A stretch of 64,000 nt of DNA from an uncultured Paracoccaceae bacterium (GTDB lineage Bacteria; Pseudomonadota; Alphaproteobacteria; Rhodobacterales; Rhodobacteraceae), in contig CAJXSR010000021.1 of assembly GCA_913061275.1 (NCBI GenBank), positions 1-64,000 of the forward strand. Reading direction: 5' to 3'. Positions 28,641 through 38,547 of this stretch are shown here, in pieces. A model generated the notes under the pieces. The model was not told the origin of the DNA. It did no database searches and worked only from the letters and a program-made list of their open reading frames with translations. Every line of letters begins with the position of its first letter. The first letter of the stretch is position 1. A program made the position numbers and the translations under genes.

Positions 28641-30074
28641 TTAACTGACTAACCCAGCGACGTGCTTGATTTCAAGGAAATCTTCTAAGCCCCAAACGCC
28701 ACCTTCGCGGCCATTGCCAGACTGCTTGTAACCACCAAAGGGTGATGGGTGGGCGGAATCAATGCCATTGATCCTAACCATGCCCGTTCGCATGCGGCGG
28801 GTAACACGGTCAACTTTTGCACCGTCTTGTGTTTGAATATAGTTGGTCAGGCCGTAAACCGTGTCATTAGCGATTTGTATGGCTTCTTCTTCAGTGTCGA
28901 AGGGAATGATGGATAAAACAGGGCCAAACACCTCTTCGCGTGCAATAACCATATCATTCGTTACATCCGCAAACACAGTTGGGCGTACATAATAGCCGCG
29001 GTTTAAACCTTCGGGCCGTCCCAGACCGCCTGCAACAAGGCGCGCTTCACCCATACCAACCTCTATCAACTCTTGAATTTTGTCGTATTGTAATTTGTTA
29101 ACAACGGGGCCGATATGCCTGCCTGATAGTGCGGGTTCATTTACCGTGGTTTGTAAAGCTGTGTTGGCGGCTTGCTCGACCGCTTCATCATAACGGCTAC
29201 GTTCAACCAGCATGCGGGTAGGGGCGTTACATGATTGACCAGAGTTGCCAAAGCATTGACGTGCGCCGCGAATAACAGCTTTTTCATCTGCATCTGCAAA
29301 GACGATATTGGCACCTTTGCCACCTAATTCCAGAGTTACGCGTTTGATGGTTTCCGCCGCGGCTTTGGTAATCAGACGGCCTGCGCGGGTAGAGCCTGTG
29401 AAGCTTATCATATCGACATCAGGATGGCTGGACAGTTGACTGCCAACGCCTACACCGTCGCCATTAAGCATGTTAAATACACCTTTTGGAAAACCTACTG
29501 CATCAACGATCTCAGCGAAGATGATTGAAGACAAAGGCGACTCTTCAGATGGTTTCAACACCACAGTACAGCCTACGGCAAGCGCAGGAATGACTTTTAA
29601 AGTGACTTGGTTCATCGGCCAGTTCCAGGGTGTAATCATGGCGCAAACACCAATAGGTTCGCGCAAGATTTTTTCGCCCGGTGAGTTAGCCCAAGGAGTA
29701 CTTTCAAATTCAATTTCATCAAAACTATCGATGAAGTTTTTGATATGCCAACTGCCTGCACCTGTTTGTGCTGCGCGCGCTAAATCAATCGGGGCACCCA
29801 TTTCTAGCGAGATGGCCTTAGCCATATCTTCGCTACGGTTTTGGTATTCGGCATATAAGGCTTTGATAAGGTCAAAACGTTCTTTCTTTGGGGTCATCGC
29901 CCAAGGGTCAAAAGCGGCTTTAGCTGCTGCAACGGCTGCATCTGTATCGGCCTGATCGCCCAATGAAATAACTGCACAGGGCTCTTCATTGGCAGGGTTA
30001 ATGACATTCAGGTCATTTGCACGGGCTGGGGCAACCCATTGGCCATTTATATAAAAATTACGATTTTCCAACAT
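28641..30074 (-). CDS. Aldehyde dehydrogenase family protein
   Basis: TLELGGKGANIVFADAD, GQSCNAPTRMLV, EEVFGPVLSIIPFD; start ATG 30074 preferred. Confidence 0.95.
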   Translation of the reverse strand: MLENRNFYINGQWVAPARANDLNVINPANEEPCAVISLGDQADTDAAVAAAKAAFDPWAMTPKKERFDLIKALYAEYQNRSEDMAKAISLEMGAPIDLARAAQTGAGSWHIKNFIDSFDEIEFESTPWANSPGEKILREPIGVCAMITPWNWPMNQVTLKVIPALAVGCTVVLKPSEESPLSSIIFAEIVDAVGFPKGVFNMLNGDGVGVGSQLSSHPDVDMISFTGSTRAGRLITKAAAETIKRVTLELGGKGANIVFADADEKAVIRGARQCFGNSGQSCNAPTRMLVERSRYDEAVEQAANTALQTTVNEPALSGRHIGPVVNKLQYDKIQELIEVGMGEARLVAGGLGRPEGLNRGYYVRPTVFADVTNDMVIAREEVFGPVLSIIPFDTEEEAIQIANDTVYGLTNYIQTQDGAKVDRVTRRMRTGMVRINGIDSAHPSPFGGYKQSGNGREGGVWGLEDFLEIKHVAGLVS

Positions 30075-30141
30075 GATAATCACCTTATTTTTGGGATGTA
30101 TTTTGTTGGACACTTGCATCGCGTACAGGATATGACAAGGG

Positions 30142-30177
30142 AAGGTTGATCAATTTTTGAAAATTTGATCAAACCTT
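30142..30177. promoter_or_regulatory. Candidate operator: inverted repeat built from two TTGATCAA palindromes
   Basis: aaggttgatcaa-N11-ttgatcaaacctt in the ALDH/TauE divergent intergenic region. Confidence 0.5.
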
Positions 30178-30189
30178 GAAGGAAAAAAC

Positions 30190-30936
30190 ATGACAACAGC
30201 AGAAATCCTAATACTTATCGTGATTTTCCTGTTTGGCGGCATCATAAAGGGCACAATAGGTATTGCCTTACCAACATATCTGTTGGGTTTCATGACAATG
30301 TTTTACGAGCCGCGCACGGCGGTTGCGATGATTTTGTTTGTTATTATGTCCACTAATATGCGCCAAGCGTTTGTCGGCGATAACATGTGGGCAATTATCA
30401 AGCGCCTGAAATATTATTGTATTTTTGCAAGTATTGGTATCTTCTGCGTAGCACTTGTTGGGGCCAGAGTTCCCGTATCAGTTATCTTAAGTTGTGTCGG
30501 CATTGCTATTGCTGTTTTTTCGCTGACCAGCCTGTTCGCCAATATCCCGAAGCTGAACCATAAATTTGATACACCTGCACAAATTATTGCTGGTATCGGC
30601 AGTGGTATATTAGGCGGGCTGACAGCAATTTGGGGCCCGCCATTGGCGATTTACCTGATGTCTATAAGAATGGAGAAACCCCAGTTTGTCCAATCTTTGG
30701 GGGTTATGTTTTCTATTCAATCGGTGTTTCTGGTCGCTGGTTTTTGGCTATCAGGTGAATTAACCAAATCGGTTGTGACTATAGGTGTGGCCTTAATGGC
30801 ACCTACTTTTGTTGGTGTTTATATCGGGGAAAAAATTCGTAACCGTATGGATACGACGCAATTCACAAGGGTATTCTTATGGGTATTTCTTTTGATGGGT
30901 CTAAACCTGATTAGGCGCGGCATTTGGGCTGGTTAA
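30190..30936 (+). CDS. TauE/SafE family sulfite/sulfonate exporter-like permease
   Basis: 248 aa multi-TM; LFGGIIKGTIGIALPTYLLGFM; GIGSGILGGLTAIWGPPLAIYLMS. Confidence 0.9.
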   Translation: MTTAEILILIVIFLFGGIIKGTIGIALPTYLLGFMTMFYEPRTAVAMILFVIMSTNMRQAFVGDNMWAIIKRLKYYCIFASIGIFCVALVGARVPVSVILSCVGIAIAVFSLTSLFANIPKLNHKFDTPAQIIAGIGSGILGGLTAIWGPPLAIYLMSIRMEKPQFVQSLGVMFSIQSVFLVAGFWLSGELTKSVVTIGVALMAPTFVGVYIGEKIRNRMDTTQFTRVFLWVFLLMGLNLIRRGIWAG

Positions 30937-31007
30937 TTACAAGCCTAATTGACGTCTAGGGCGAAGGCTCCTAGCCTAGGCGCAAATATTTCATAGGAGA
31001 ATCTTAA

Positions 31008-31661
31008 ATGTCTTTACGTATCAATGATGTCGTTCCGAACTTTACTGCTGTTACGGATCAGGGAACCTTTCACTTCCATGACTGGGTTGGTGATAGCTGG
31101 GCAATTTTGTTCAGCCACCCAAAAGATTTTACACCCGTTTGCACCACTGAATTTGGTGCGGTGGGCCAGTTGGCCGCTGAATGGGAAAAACGCGGCACGA
31201 AAGTGATGGGCATTTCTGTGGACGGGGTTGAAGACCACAAAAAATGGAAAGCCGACATTGAAAAAGTTTCTGGTGCAAAAGCGGGCTTCCCGATTATTGC
31301 GGATGAAGACCTAGCTGTGTCAAAAGCGTTTGATATGCTACCAGCCGAGGCTTATTTACCCGACGGGCGCACCCCTGCGGATAGTGCAACCGTACGTTCC
31401 GTATTCATTATCGGGCCAGATAAACAGTTGAAACTTTCCATGACTTATCCGATGTCAGTGGGCCGTAATTTTGCTGAAATCCTACGTGCACTAGACGCTT
31501 TACAAACCACAACGCAACACGGTGTGGCAACGCCTGCAAACTGGGTGACGGGGCAAGATGTGATCATCCCACCGACGGTCAGCAATGAAGATGCTAAGGC
31601 TAAGTTTGGCGAGTTTGAAACAGTATTGCCTTATCTGCGCAAGACCTCACTGCCTTCATAA
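31008..31661 (+). CDS. Peroxiredoxin, 1-Cys Prx6 type
   Basis: WAILFSHPKDFTPVCTTEFGAVGQL; SVDGVEDHKKW; VRSVFIIGPDKQLKLSMTYPMSVGRNFAEILR. Confidence 0.95.
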   Translation: MSLRINDVVPNFTAVTDQGTFHFHDWVGDSWAILFSHPKDFTPVCTTEFGAVGQLAAEWEKRGTKVMGISVDGVEDHKKWKADIEKVSGAKAGFPIIADEDLAVSKAFDMLPAEAYLPDGRTPADSATVRSVFIIGPDKQLKLSMTYPMSVGRNFAEILRALDALQTTTQHGVATPANWVTGQDVIIPPTVSNEDAKAKFGEFETVLPYLRKTSLPS

Positions 31662-31680
31662 ATTATGATATTTACGTATT

Positions 31681-31708
31681 GCGGGCAGGTCGAAATTGGC
31701 TTGCCCGT
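31681..31708. terminator. Hairpin between convergent prx and fumarase genes
   Basis: cgggca(gg)-N-(ct)tgcccg stem in the convergent intergenic gap. Confidence 0.5.
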
Positions 31709-31713
31709 ATGCA

Positions 31714-33213
31714 TTATTTCATTTTTACCCAACGACTTGGCCCCGTTGTGTGAATAGAGTTACCTTTGGTGTCGACCGCAACTGTGACAGGCATATCAAC
31801 AACTGTGAATTCATGTATAGCTTCCATACCCAAATCGCCAAATGCCACGACTTTTGATGCGCGTATGTCTTTGGATACTAAAACAGCAGCACCACCGACA
31901 GCAATAAGATACGTGGCCTTTTTGGCGGCAATTTTGTCGATAGTTTCTTGGCCCCGTTCGGCTTTTCCGACCATAGATAACAACCCTTGATCCAACATCA
32001 TATCTGTGTAGGCATCCATTCGGGTTGATGTTGTAGGCCCTGCGGGGCCAACGGCCTCGCCCTCAACCGGGTCAACAGGGCCTACATAATAAATTACCCT
32101 ACCTTTCAGGCTTATCGGCAGCTCATTACCTAATGCATGCAGGTCAGACAGTCGTTTGTGCGCTGCATCCCGTCCTGTCAACATCTTACCACTTAGCAGC
32201 AGTGTTTCACCTGTTTCCCATTCAGCCATTGCTTCACGTGTAAGCGTATCCAAGTTTACACGTCGCGTAGTTATTGTCGATTTGTCATCTACAATAACGG
32301 GCCAATCTGATAAGTTTGGAGGGTTTAAATATGCGGGGCCAGAACCGTCCATTGTGACCAGGGCGTGCCTGTTGGCGGCACATTGCGGCATTAAAGCAAC
32401 TGGTTTTGATGCCGCATGAGTTGGATAAGTTGCTAGTTTCACATCCACAACTGTTGTCATGCCACCAAGACCCTGCGCACCAATTCCCAGCGCATTTATG
32501 CGATTATATAAATCAATTCTGAATTCTTCGACTTTGCTATTCGGGCCACGGCGCAATAATTCTGACATATCGATGCGGTCCATTACTGCGCGTTTTGCTA
32601 ACAGCATAGCTTTTTCGGCGCTGCCGCCAACGCCAATACCAATCACCCCAGGTGGACACCAACCAGCCCCAAGGGCTTTTATGGTTTGAACTACCCAATC
32701 ACTGACAGATGCTGAGGGATTTAACACTGTAAATCGGGCTTTGTTTTCAGACCCACCGCCTTTTGCCGCAATCATCAGTTCAAGCGTTTTGCCTGCAACC
32801 AATTCAATATGTGTGACTGCGGGCGTATTATCTTTGGTGTTTTTCCTGTCAAATAGAGGGTCTGCTACCATAGAGGCACGAAGCGGGTTTTTGGCGTCTA
32901 AATATGCAAGCCGCACACCGTCGTTGATAAGATCAGGTAAGGTTTTATCAGATTTGATATGTGCATCTTGGCCTAAACGGGCGAATACCGTAACCATTCC
33001 GGTATCTTGGCACATAGGCCGTTGCCCCATTGCAGCTAATCGAGAACTTTCAAGTATTTGCCCTATTGCGGCACGTGCGGGTGCACTTTCTTCGCGTGCA
33101 TATGCCTCTGATAGATGTGCAAGATAATCTTTTGAATGATAAAATGAAATGAATTGCAGGGCTGCGCGTACAGTCTCGATAATATCTGGGCCGGTAATTT
33201 CTGCACGCTGCAC
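31714..33213 (-). CDS. Fumarate hydratase, class I (iron-sulfur type)
   Basis: 499 aa; RPMCQDTGMVTVFARLGQ, GGGSENKARFTVLNPS, PPGVIGIGVGGSAEKAMLLAKRAV, YYVGPVDPVEGEAVGPAGPTTSTRMD. Confidence 0.94.
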   Translation of the reverse strand: MQRAEITGPDIIETVRAALQFISFYHSKDYLAHLSEAYAREESAPARAAIGQILESSRLAAMGQRPMCQDTGMVTVFARLGQDAHIKSDKTLPDLINDGVRLAYLDAKNPLRASMVADPLFDRKNTKDNTPAVTHIELVAGKTLELMIAAKGGGSENKARFTVLNPSASVSDWVVQTIKALGAGWCPPGVIGIGVGGSAEKAMLLAKRAVMDRIDMSELLRRGPNSKVEEFRIDLYNRINALGIGAQGLGGMTTVVDVKLATYPTHAASKPVALMPQCAANRHALVTMDGSGPAYLNPPNLSDWPVIVDDKSTITTRRVNLDTLTREAMAEWETGETLLLSGKMLTGRDAAHKRLSDLHALGNELPISLKGRVIYYVGPVDPVEGEAVGPAGPTTSTRMDAYTDMMLDQGLLSMVGKAERGQETIDKIAAKKATYLIAVGGAAVLVSKDIRASKVVAFGDLGMEAIHEFTVVDMPVTVAVDTKGNSIHTTGPSRWVKMK

Positions 33214-33232
33214 TGGATTTCCTAAATAATAA

Positions 33233-33252
33233 GCAGGCCCAGTTGGGCCTGC
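33233..33252 (-). terminator. Rho-independent terminator-like hairpin after the USP gene
   Basis: gcaggccc-agtt-gggcctgc with a T-rich tail (ttattattt) on the minus strand. Confidence 0.65.
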
Positions 33253-33325
33253 ATTTGGTGTGGATTAGGCTTTTGTACACCTTGCAACGCAATTATAAAA
33301 GCTACGGGGCGAATGTCTTTATACT

Positions 33326-34168
33326 TTAATGTGCAAATAACACAGGCACGGTCATACATTTCAAGATATGGCTGGTTGTTGCCCCAAGCACGAAATCATA
33401 GACCCGCGAGTGGCCAAAACCACCTGTAACAATCAGATCGGTGCCCCTATCACTGGCCTCATTCAACAGCTCATCACCAATGGAAATTCCGCCCGGTTCA
33501 CGGTGGGTAACCGTAACCTTGGCCCCGTGCCGATCCAGCCCTACCGCCATTTCACGGGCTGTTTGTTCCAGATAATGGGTGCGATCATCCTGCTTGCCGA
33601 CCCAAAAAATCTGGGTGGCTTTTGCAGTTTTGATGAAAGGTAGTGCATCATGTGCAGCACGCGTGCTTTCGCGTGTGCCACTCCACCCCAACAGGATGTT
33701 GTCACCAACGGCTTCAAACTTGCCCGCATAAGGCAGTACCAACACAGGACGACCTGAATTGCGCACGGCATTTTCCACATGGCTACGCTGATCGCGGCGA
33801 TCGCGATCTGGATTTGACTGGCCGATAATCACCAGGTCAGCCCCGATCCAATCGGCCATCAGATGGTGTTCAGACCCTAGATATTGCGCATCAACCTCAC
33901 GCCATTCAGATACGAAATCTTCGGCTTGTACTGCGTGTTCGAAGATCTTTTTGATGTCTTCGGAAATCTGTTTCTGTTTATCTGCATAACCCGTCATTTG
34001 GCTAACACTGGCAGGGGCCATCATGCCAGGGTAAACCTCTAACGCGGGAATAGTATGCACCCCGATCAGATGGGCATTGAATTTGCGCGCAACCATACAG
34101 GCATACGCACAAAGACGTTCAGCATTTTCCAAGTTTTTCAGACTAAGGGTGATGGTTTTATATGTCAT
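33326..34168 (-). CDS. Universal stress protein, tandem-domain
   Basis: GADLVIIGQSNPD, SGRPVLVLPYAGKF; GTDLIVTGGFGHSRVYDFVLGATTSHILKCMTVPVLFAH. Confidence 0.92.
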   Translation of the reverse strand: MTYKTITLSLKNLENAERLCAYACMVARKFNAHLIGVHTIPALEVYPGMMAPASVSQMTGYADKQKQISEDIKKIFEHAVQAEDFVSEWREVDAQYLGSEHHLMADWIGADLVIIGQSNPDRDRRDQRSHVENAVRNSGRPVLVLPYAGKFEAVGDNILLGWSGTRESTRAAHDALPFIKTAKATQIFWVGKQDDRTHYLEQTAREMAVGLDRHGAKVTVTHREPGGISIGDELLNEASDRGTDLIVTGGFGHSRVYDFVLGATTSHILKCMTVPVLFAH

Positions 34169-34256
34169 TAGGGTACCTATAGGGTGATTACTGTTTCACA
34201 AACTATAAGATCAGTTGGCAGGTGGTTCGTTGATGTAGATCAAACGGGTAAACGGA

Positions 34257-34751
34257 TTATGATTGATTATCTTGTGCGTGATCGACCATATCTTCTACGA
34301 AAGACACCAGTAACTGGGTGCGTCCAGCCAGGCCTGATTTTTTGTAAACAGCGGCACTTTGGGCTTTGATTGTGCCATCACTTTTGCCGCGAAAGTTTGC
34401 AATTTCAGATGTGGAAAACCCCTTAATAATTAAATGTGCCACTTCTTTTTCGGATGGGGTTAGCTGCCATTGTTTGAATTTTAATGTTAGCAGTTTTTCA
34501 AATTCACCAGAGGCTAACATTAATTGCTCTTCAACTTTTTTGTTGCGTACCAATGTAGTGCGAAGTGTGTAGATCGTGACGCCCATACCGATTAGCAGAC
34601 CTGCTACGGCTGAAAGTTCAATATATTCATGCCACTGCCAGGGTAGATCTAGGGCTTTGATACCAAACACTTGACCGATGAATTCAGACAAGAATACCAG
34701 CGCACAAAGTATCTGGATGAGTAAGATCAGTCGAATGGCAGATGGGAACAT
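34257..34751 (-). CDS. Membrane-associated LuxR-type HTH regulator
   Basis: Two N-terminal TM segments followed by LTPSEKEVAHLIIKGFSTSEIANFRGKSDGTIKAQSAAVYKKSGLAGRTQLL (GerE/LuxR HTH). Confidence 0.88.
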   Translation of the reverse strand: MFPSAIRLILLIQILCALVFLSEFIGQVFGIKALDLPWQWHEYIELSAVAGLLIGMGVTIYTLRTTLVRNKKVEEQLMLASGEFEKLLTLKFKQWQLTPSEKEVAHLIIKGFSTSEIANFRGKSDGTIKAQSAAVYKKSGLAGRTQLLVSFVEDMVDHAQDNQS

Positions 34752-34868
34752 TGAGGTACCTTAATAACACGCGCCACCTTTGTGACAAAGGCGGCGCAAA
34801 AAGGAAAGAGCTTATCGAAATGCTGACAAGGGGTGGGATCATTTTACATTTTGGTAATGGGGCTTTCC

Positions 34869-35153
34869 TTAACTGTCGTTTTCTTCGCTTTCGCCCCCAT
34901 CTTCCAATTCAACCTCATCGCGCAGAATTTCACCAGATCTGCTAAGAACCACTTCGCGTTCTTCGCCGTCTTTTTCGCCTTCGATTTCAGTACGCCCTAA
35001 AAGTGAGGTTTCAACCGAGATGTTGGTATATCCTGCGGCTTTCATTTCAGCGACAACGGCATCTGCGGTTGTTGTACCTGTTGCGCCCGCAAAGGCCGCA
35101 GCAGTTGTTGCAGCGATTGCAAGTACGCTAAGGGATGTGATGATCTTTTTCAT
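34869..35153 (-). CDS. Exported small acidic protein of unknown function
   Basis: Signal peptide MKKIITSLSVLAIAATTAAAFA; acidic tail EDGGESEENDS; ATG at 35153 preferred. Confidence 0.7.
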   Translation of the reverse strand: MKKIITSLSVLAIAATTAAAFAGATGTTTADAVVAEMKAAGYTNISVETSLLGRTEIEGEKDGEEREVVLSRSGEILRDEVELEDGGESEENDS

Positions 35154-35376
35154 GTGTATAACTCCAAATGTTGCGACGCGGTGTTGCGTCTGATGGGTTG
35201 AAGATAACAACAGGTTAAGGTGCGTGATATTCGCCAATGGGTTAAATTAGGGAATTTAGATCGAAGGGTTATACGTAGGTTCTGCATTATTGATCTTTCC
35301 GCAAGGGATGGATTATCCGCTGTGTAGCATCTGGCGCGGGTGACGGCAAAACCAAACATTACAATAATTACACATA

Positions 35377-35429
35377 GCGCCTGACCCTGGGTGGGTGCAT
35401 AGCGCCCTCCCCTGGGGAGGGTCGGGCGC
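35377..35429. repeat. REP-like GC-rich nested palindromic element
   Basis: gcgcctgaccct ... agggtcgggcgc outer arms with one mismatch; nested ccctcc-cctgg-ggaggg; noncoding gap. Confidence 0.55.
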
Positions 35430-35480
35430 GGCCCTCGTTTGGGGACGATGGCCTGATATGGTGAGGTAATGGAATAAATG

Positions 35481-35975
35481 CTATTCTAGTTTTAATATGA
35501 GTTCTTGCGCAAATTCCCGTACCTTTTCATCGGGATGATCTAAGCAAGACTTATAATCGTCTAGCCCGACTAAGATTGCCGATTTTACTGCCGCGCCCCA
35601 AGAGAGTTCTTTCTTAAGTTGCTTTTGATGCTCGTTAGATATTTTCTCTTCTTCTGAACAAATTATATTTTGATGCACATCTAAATAAGATGTTCCATCC
35701 GCAAGAACCGAAAGAAAATCTAGGATGCTTGCTAAGTCGTGATGGGGGCCTTTTTGGACTAGTTTGACAAAAAATGGCGTAGCAAAGACTGTTGCCTCAT
35801 AGATTGTGCCTTGATGCCAGATATTTCCAAAAAATTCATACCATACTTTATCGCGTTGCTTTTTATCCCCTTCAACGAGCGTTTTGAGTAGGATTGGTAC
35901 GTCATTTGCTGGCCCATAGGCGTGTTCCAAATTTGACCAATTAATTTTATCTAAACCCTCTAATGCGTTTGTCAT
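35481..35975 (-). CDS. HEAT-repeat-like / immunity-protein-like hypothetical
   Basis: 164 aa helical protein; FFGNIWHQGTIYEATVFATPFFVKLVQKG resembles HEAT-type proteins often found as immunity factors. Confidence 0.5.
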   Translation of the reverse strand: MTNALEGLDKINWSNLEHAYGPANDVPILLKTLVEGDKKQRDKVWYEFFGNIWHQGTIYEATVFATPFFVKLVQKGPHHDLASILDFLSVLADGTSYLDVHQNIICSEEEKISNEHQKQLKKELSWGAAVKSAILVGLDDYKSCLDHPDEKVREFAQELILKLE

Positions 35976-36009
35976 CTATGCTCTCATACTATTTCCAAAA
36001 GCAAGTTAC

Positions 36010-36040
36010 AAAAAAGGCCCCACAATTGCGAGGCCTTTCC
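36010..36040 (-). terminator. pnp Rho-independent terminator
   Basis: Minus strand aaaggcctcgcaattgtggggcctttttt, GC stem plus T-run after the pnp stop. Confidence 0.75.
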
Positions 36041-36070
36041 ATTTTACTTGAAAGCTAAAGCTTATTCAGC

Positions 36071-38194
36071 TTACTCGTCTTTTGTAATCTCTTCGCCAGT
36101 TTCCTGATCGACAACTTTCATGCTCAAACGCACTTTGCCACGGTCATCAAAGCCCATCAGTTTAACTTTCACTGACTGGCCTTCTTTAACCAGATCGTTC
36201 GGGTGGTTGACCCGCTCGTTGGCCATTTGGGATACGTGCACAAGCCCGTCACGTTTGCCAAAGAAGTTCACGAATGCACCGAAGTCCATAACCTTTACAA
36301 CTTTACCAGTGTAGATCGCACCAGCTTCTGGCTCGGCTGCGATTTCCATAATCATTGCGCGGGCTTTTTCGATTTGTTCACCGTTTGATGACGCGATTTT
36401 GATTACGCCGTCGTCGTTGATGTCAACTTTAGCACCAGATACTTCACAAATCTCACGGATCACTTTACCGCCCGAACCGATCACTTCACGGATTTTTTCA
36501 GGGTTGATTTGGATGGTTTCAATGCGTGGAGCATGCTCAGAAAAAGAACCCGCTTCGGTCAAAGCATTGGCCATCTCATCAAGGATATGCAAACGGCCGT
36601 CTCTGGCTTGCGCCATGGCTTTTTCCATAATCTCAGTCGTGATGCCAGTTACTTTGATGTCCATTTGCAATGACGTGATACCGTTTGCAGTACCTGCCAC
36701 TTTAAAGTCCATGTCGCCCAAGTGATCTTCGTCACCCAAGATGTCAGTAAGTACTGCGTACTCGCCGCTGTCTTGTAGGATCAGACCCATAGCAACACCA
36801 GCAACTGGTGCTTTTAGTGGAACGCCTGCGTCCATCATAGACAATGAGCCACCACAAACGGATGCCATTGAAGATGAACCATTGGACTCTGTGATTTCAG
36901 ATACAACGCGTACTGTGTAAGGAAAGTCGGTTGCAGGAGGAAGAACAGCTTGCAATGCGCGCCATGCCAATTTGCCGTGACCAATTTCACGACGGCCCGG
37001 GCCGAAGTTACGACCACACTCACCAACAGAGTATGGAGGGAAATTGTAGTGCAACAAGAATGGTGAGCGGTATGTACCGTTCAGCGCATCAATCATTTGC
37101 TCGTCGTCGCCAGTGCCTAATGTGGTCACAACAAGCCCCTGAGTTTCACCGCGTGTAAACAAGGCAGAACCGTGTGTACGAGGCAGAATACCAGTTTCAG
37201 AAACGATTTGACGAACTGTTGTCAAGTCGCGGCCATCAATGCGTTTTCCGGTTTTAACGATGTCACCACGAACAACTTCAGCTTCCAATTTTTTCAGGCA
37301 TGTGCCCAAATTGTTGTCTTCTAACTGTTCTTCGCTCAAAGCTGCCTTAATCAGATCACGTGCCGCAGAAATTGCAGCTGTGCGTTCTTGTTTATCCGTG
37401 TTGCCAAATGCTGCACGAATAGCTTTTTCACCAGCTTTTTTCACAACGGCATAAAGATCGCTATAATCAGGTGCCTGATAATCATACGGCTCTTTGGCTG
37501 CATCTTCGGCCATGTCGATAATCATATCAATCACAGGCTGGATTTGTGCATGGGCAAAGTTAATCGCACCCAGCATTTCATCTTCTGACAGCTCATAAGC
37601 TTCAGACTCAACCATCATAACTGCGTCTTTTGTACCAGCTACTACAAGGTCAAGACGTTGCTCTGGCTTGTTGCGCAGATCGTGCATGTCATCAACTGTT
37701 GGGTTTAGAATGTAATCACCATCTTCAAAGCCAACACGGCAAGATGCGATTGGGCCCATGAACGGCGCGCCTGACAATGTAAGGGCGGCAGAGGCTGCGA
37801 TCATCGCTACCATATCTGGGTCATTCACAAGGTCATGTGACAGAACTGTCAATGTTACCTGTGTTTCATGCTTGAAACCTGGGATAAACAACGGGCGAAT
37901 TGGACGGTCGATCAAACGTGCGGTTAGTGTCTCTTTTTCAGTAGGACGGGCTTCGCGTTTGAAAAAGCCACCAGGGATTTTACCAGCAGCATAGTATTTT
38001 TCTTGGTAATTTACGGTCAGTGGAAAGAAGTCCATGCCCGGCTTTTCTTTCTTGGCAAACACGACGGCCGCCAATACAGAAGTTTCACCCAAAGTGGCAA
38101 TTACTGTGGCGTCAGCTTGACGCGCGATTTTGCCAGTTTCTAGCGTTAGGGTTTCTTCACCCCATTCGATTGATTTTTTAACAACGTTAAACAT
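36071..38194 (-). CDS. pnp: Polyribonucleotide nucleotidyltransferase (PNPase)
   Basis: [27 protein letters not shown] region [27 protein letters not shown]1 region [29 protein letters not shown]. Confidence 0.98.
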   Translation of the reverse strand: MFNVVKKSIEWGEETLTLETGKIARQADATVIATLGETSVLAAVVFAKKEKPGMDFFPLTVNYQEKYYAAGKIPGGFFKREARPTEKETLTARLIDRPIRPLFIPGFKHETQVTLTVLSHDLVNDPDMVAMIAASAALTLSGAPFMGPIASCRVGFEDGDYILNPTVDDMHDLRNKPEQRLDLVVAGTKDAVMMVESEAYELSEDEMLGAINFAHAQIQPVIDMIIDMAEDAAKEPYDYQAPDYSDLYAVVKKAGEKAIRAAFGNTDKQERTAAISAARDLIKAALSEEQLEDNNLGTCLKKLEAEVVRGDIVKTGKRIDGRDLTTVRQIVSETGILPRTHGSALFTRGETQGLVVTTLGTGDDEQMIDALNGTYRSPFLLHYNFPPYSVGECGRNFGPGRREIGHGKLAWRALQAVLPPATDFPYTVRVVSEITESNGSSSMASVCGGSLSMMDAGVPLKAPVAGVAMGLILQDSGEYAVLTDILGDEDHLGDMDFKVAGTANGITSLQMDIKVTGITTEIMEKAMAQARDGRLHILDEMANALTEAGSFSEHAPRIETIQINPEKIREVIGSGGKVIREICEVSGAKVDINDDGVIKIASSNGEQIEKARAMIMEIAAEPEAGAIYTGKVVKVMDFGAFVNFFGKRDGLVHVSQMANERVNHPNDLVKEGQSVKVKLMGFDDRGKVRLSMKVVDQETGEEITKDE

Positions 38195-38211
38195 ATATGT
38201 TTCCTAAGATA

Positions 38212-38242
38212 GGGAGCACTCCTTGGCGTTCCAAGGTCTCCC
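38212..38242 (-). promoter_or_regulatory. pnp 5' leader hairpin
   Basis: ccttgg-cgtt-ccaagg inner stem flanked by ggga/tccc arms, 18 nt upstream of the pnp start; second hairpin gtggc-N6-gccac at 38252-38267. Confidence 0.5.
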
Positions 38243-38547
38243 GATAAAATAGTGGCCCCATTGCCACCGACCCCTATTCCTATGCGTCCACCAGGGTCAA
38301 AGCGGTGCGTTTCAGATAGGCGGGCGTATATAGGTAAAATGTGGGTTTGGAAAGGGGGTTGGTTTGGGGCGTCAAATCGGTCTCGTACCTTACATCAGCC
38401 AACGTGGTGTATACACCCCTTATATCTGTAGTCAGGCGCGACCTTGTTTTACGGTTGATGATGTAAAATGGCAAAAGGGTATAAAGCTGACAAAGCTACA
38501 GTTTCCGAAGTCTCAACAAAATGGCAAACTGAATTACACGCGGCTAT

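Noticed and set aside
38280-38474. 64-aa ORF upstream of pnp
   Set aside because: Overlaps the pnp leader/promoter region, no family resemblance.
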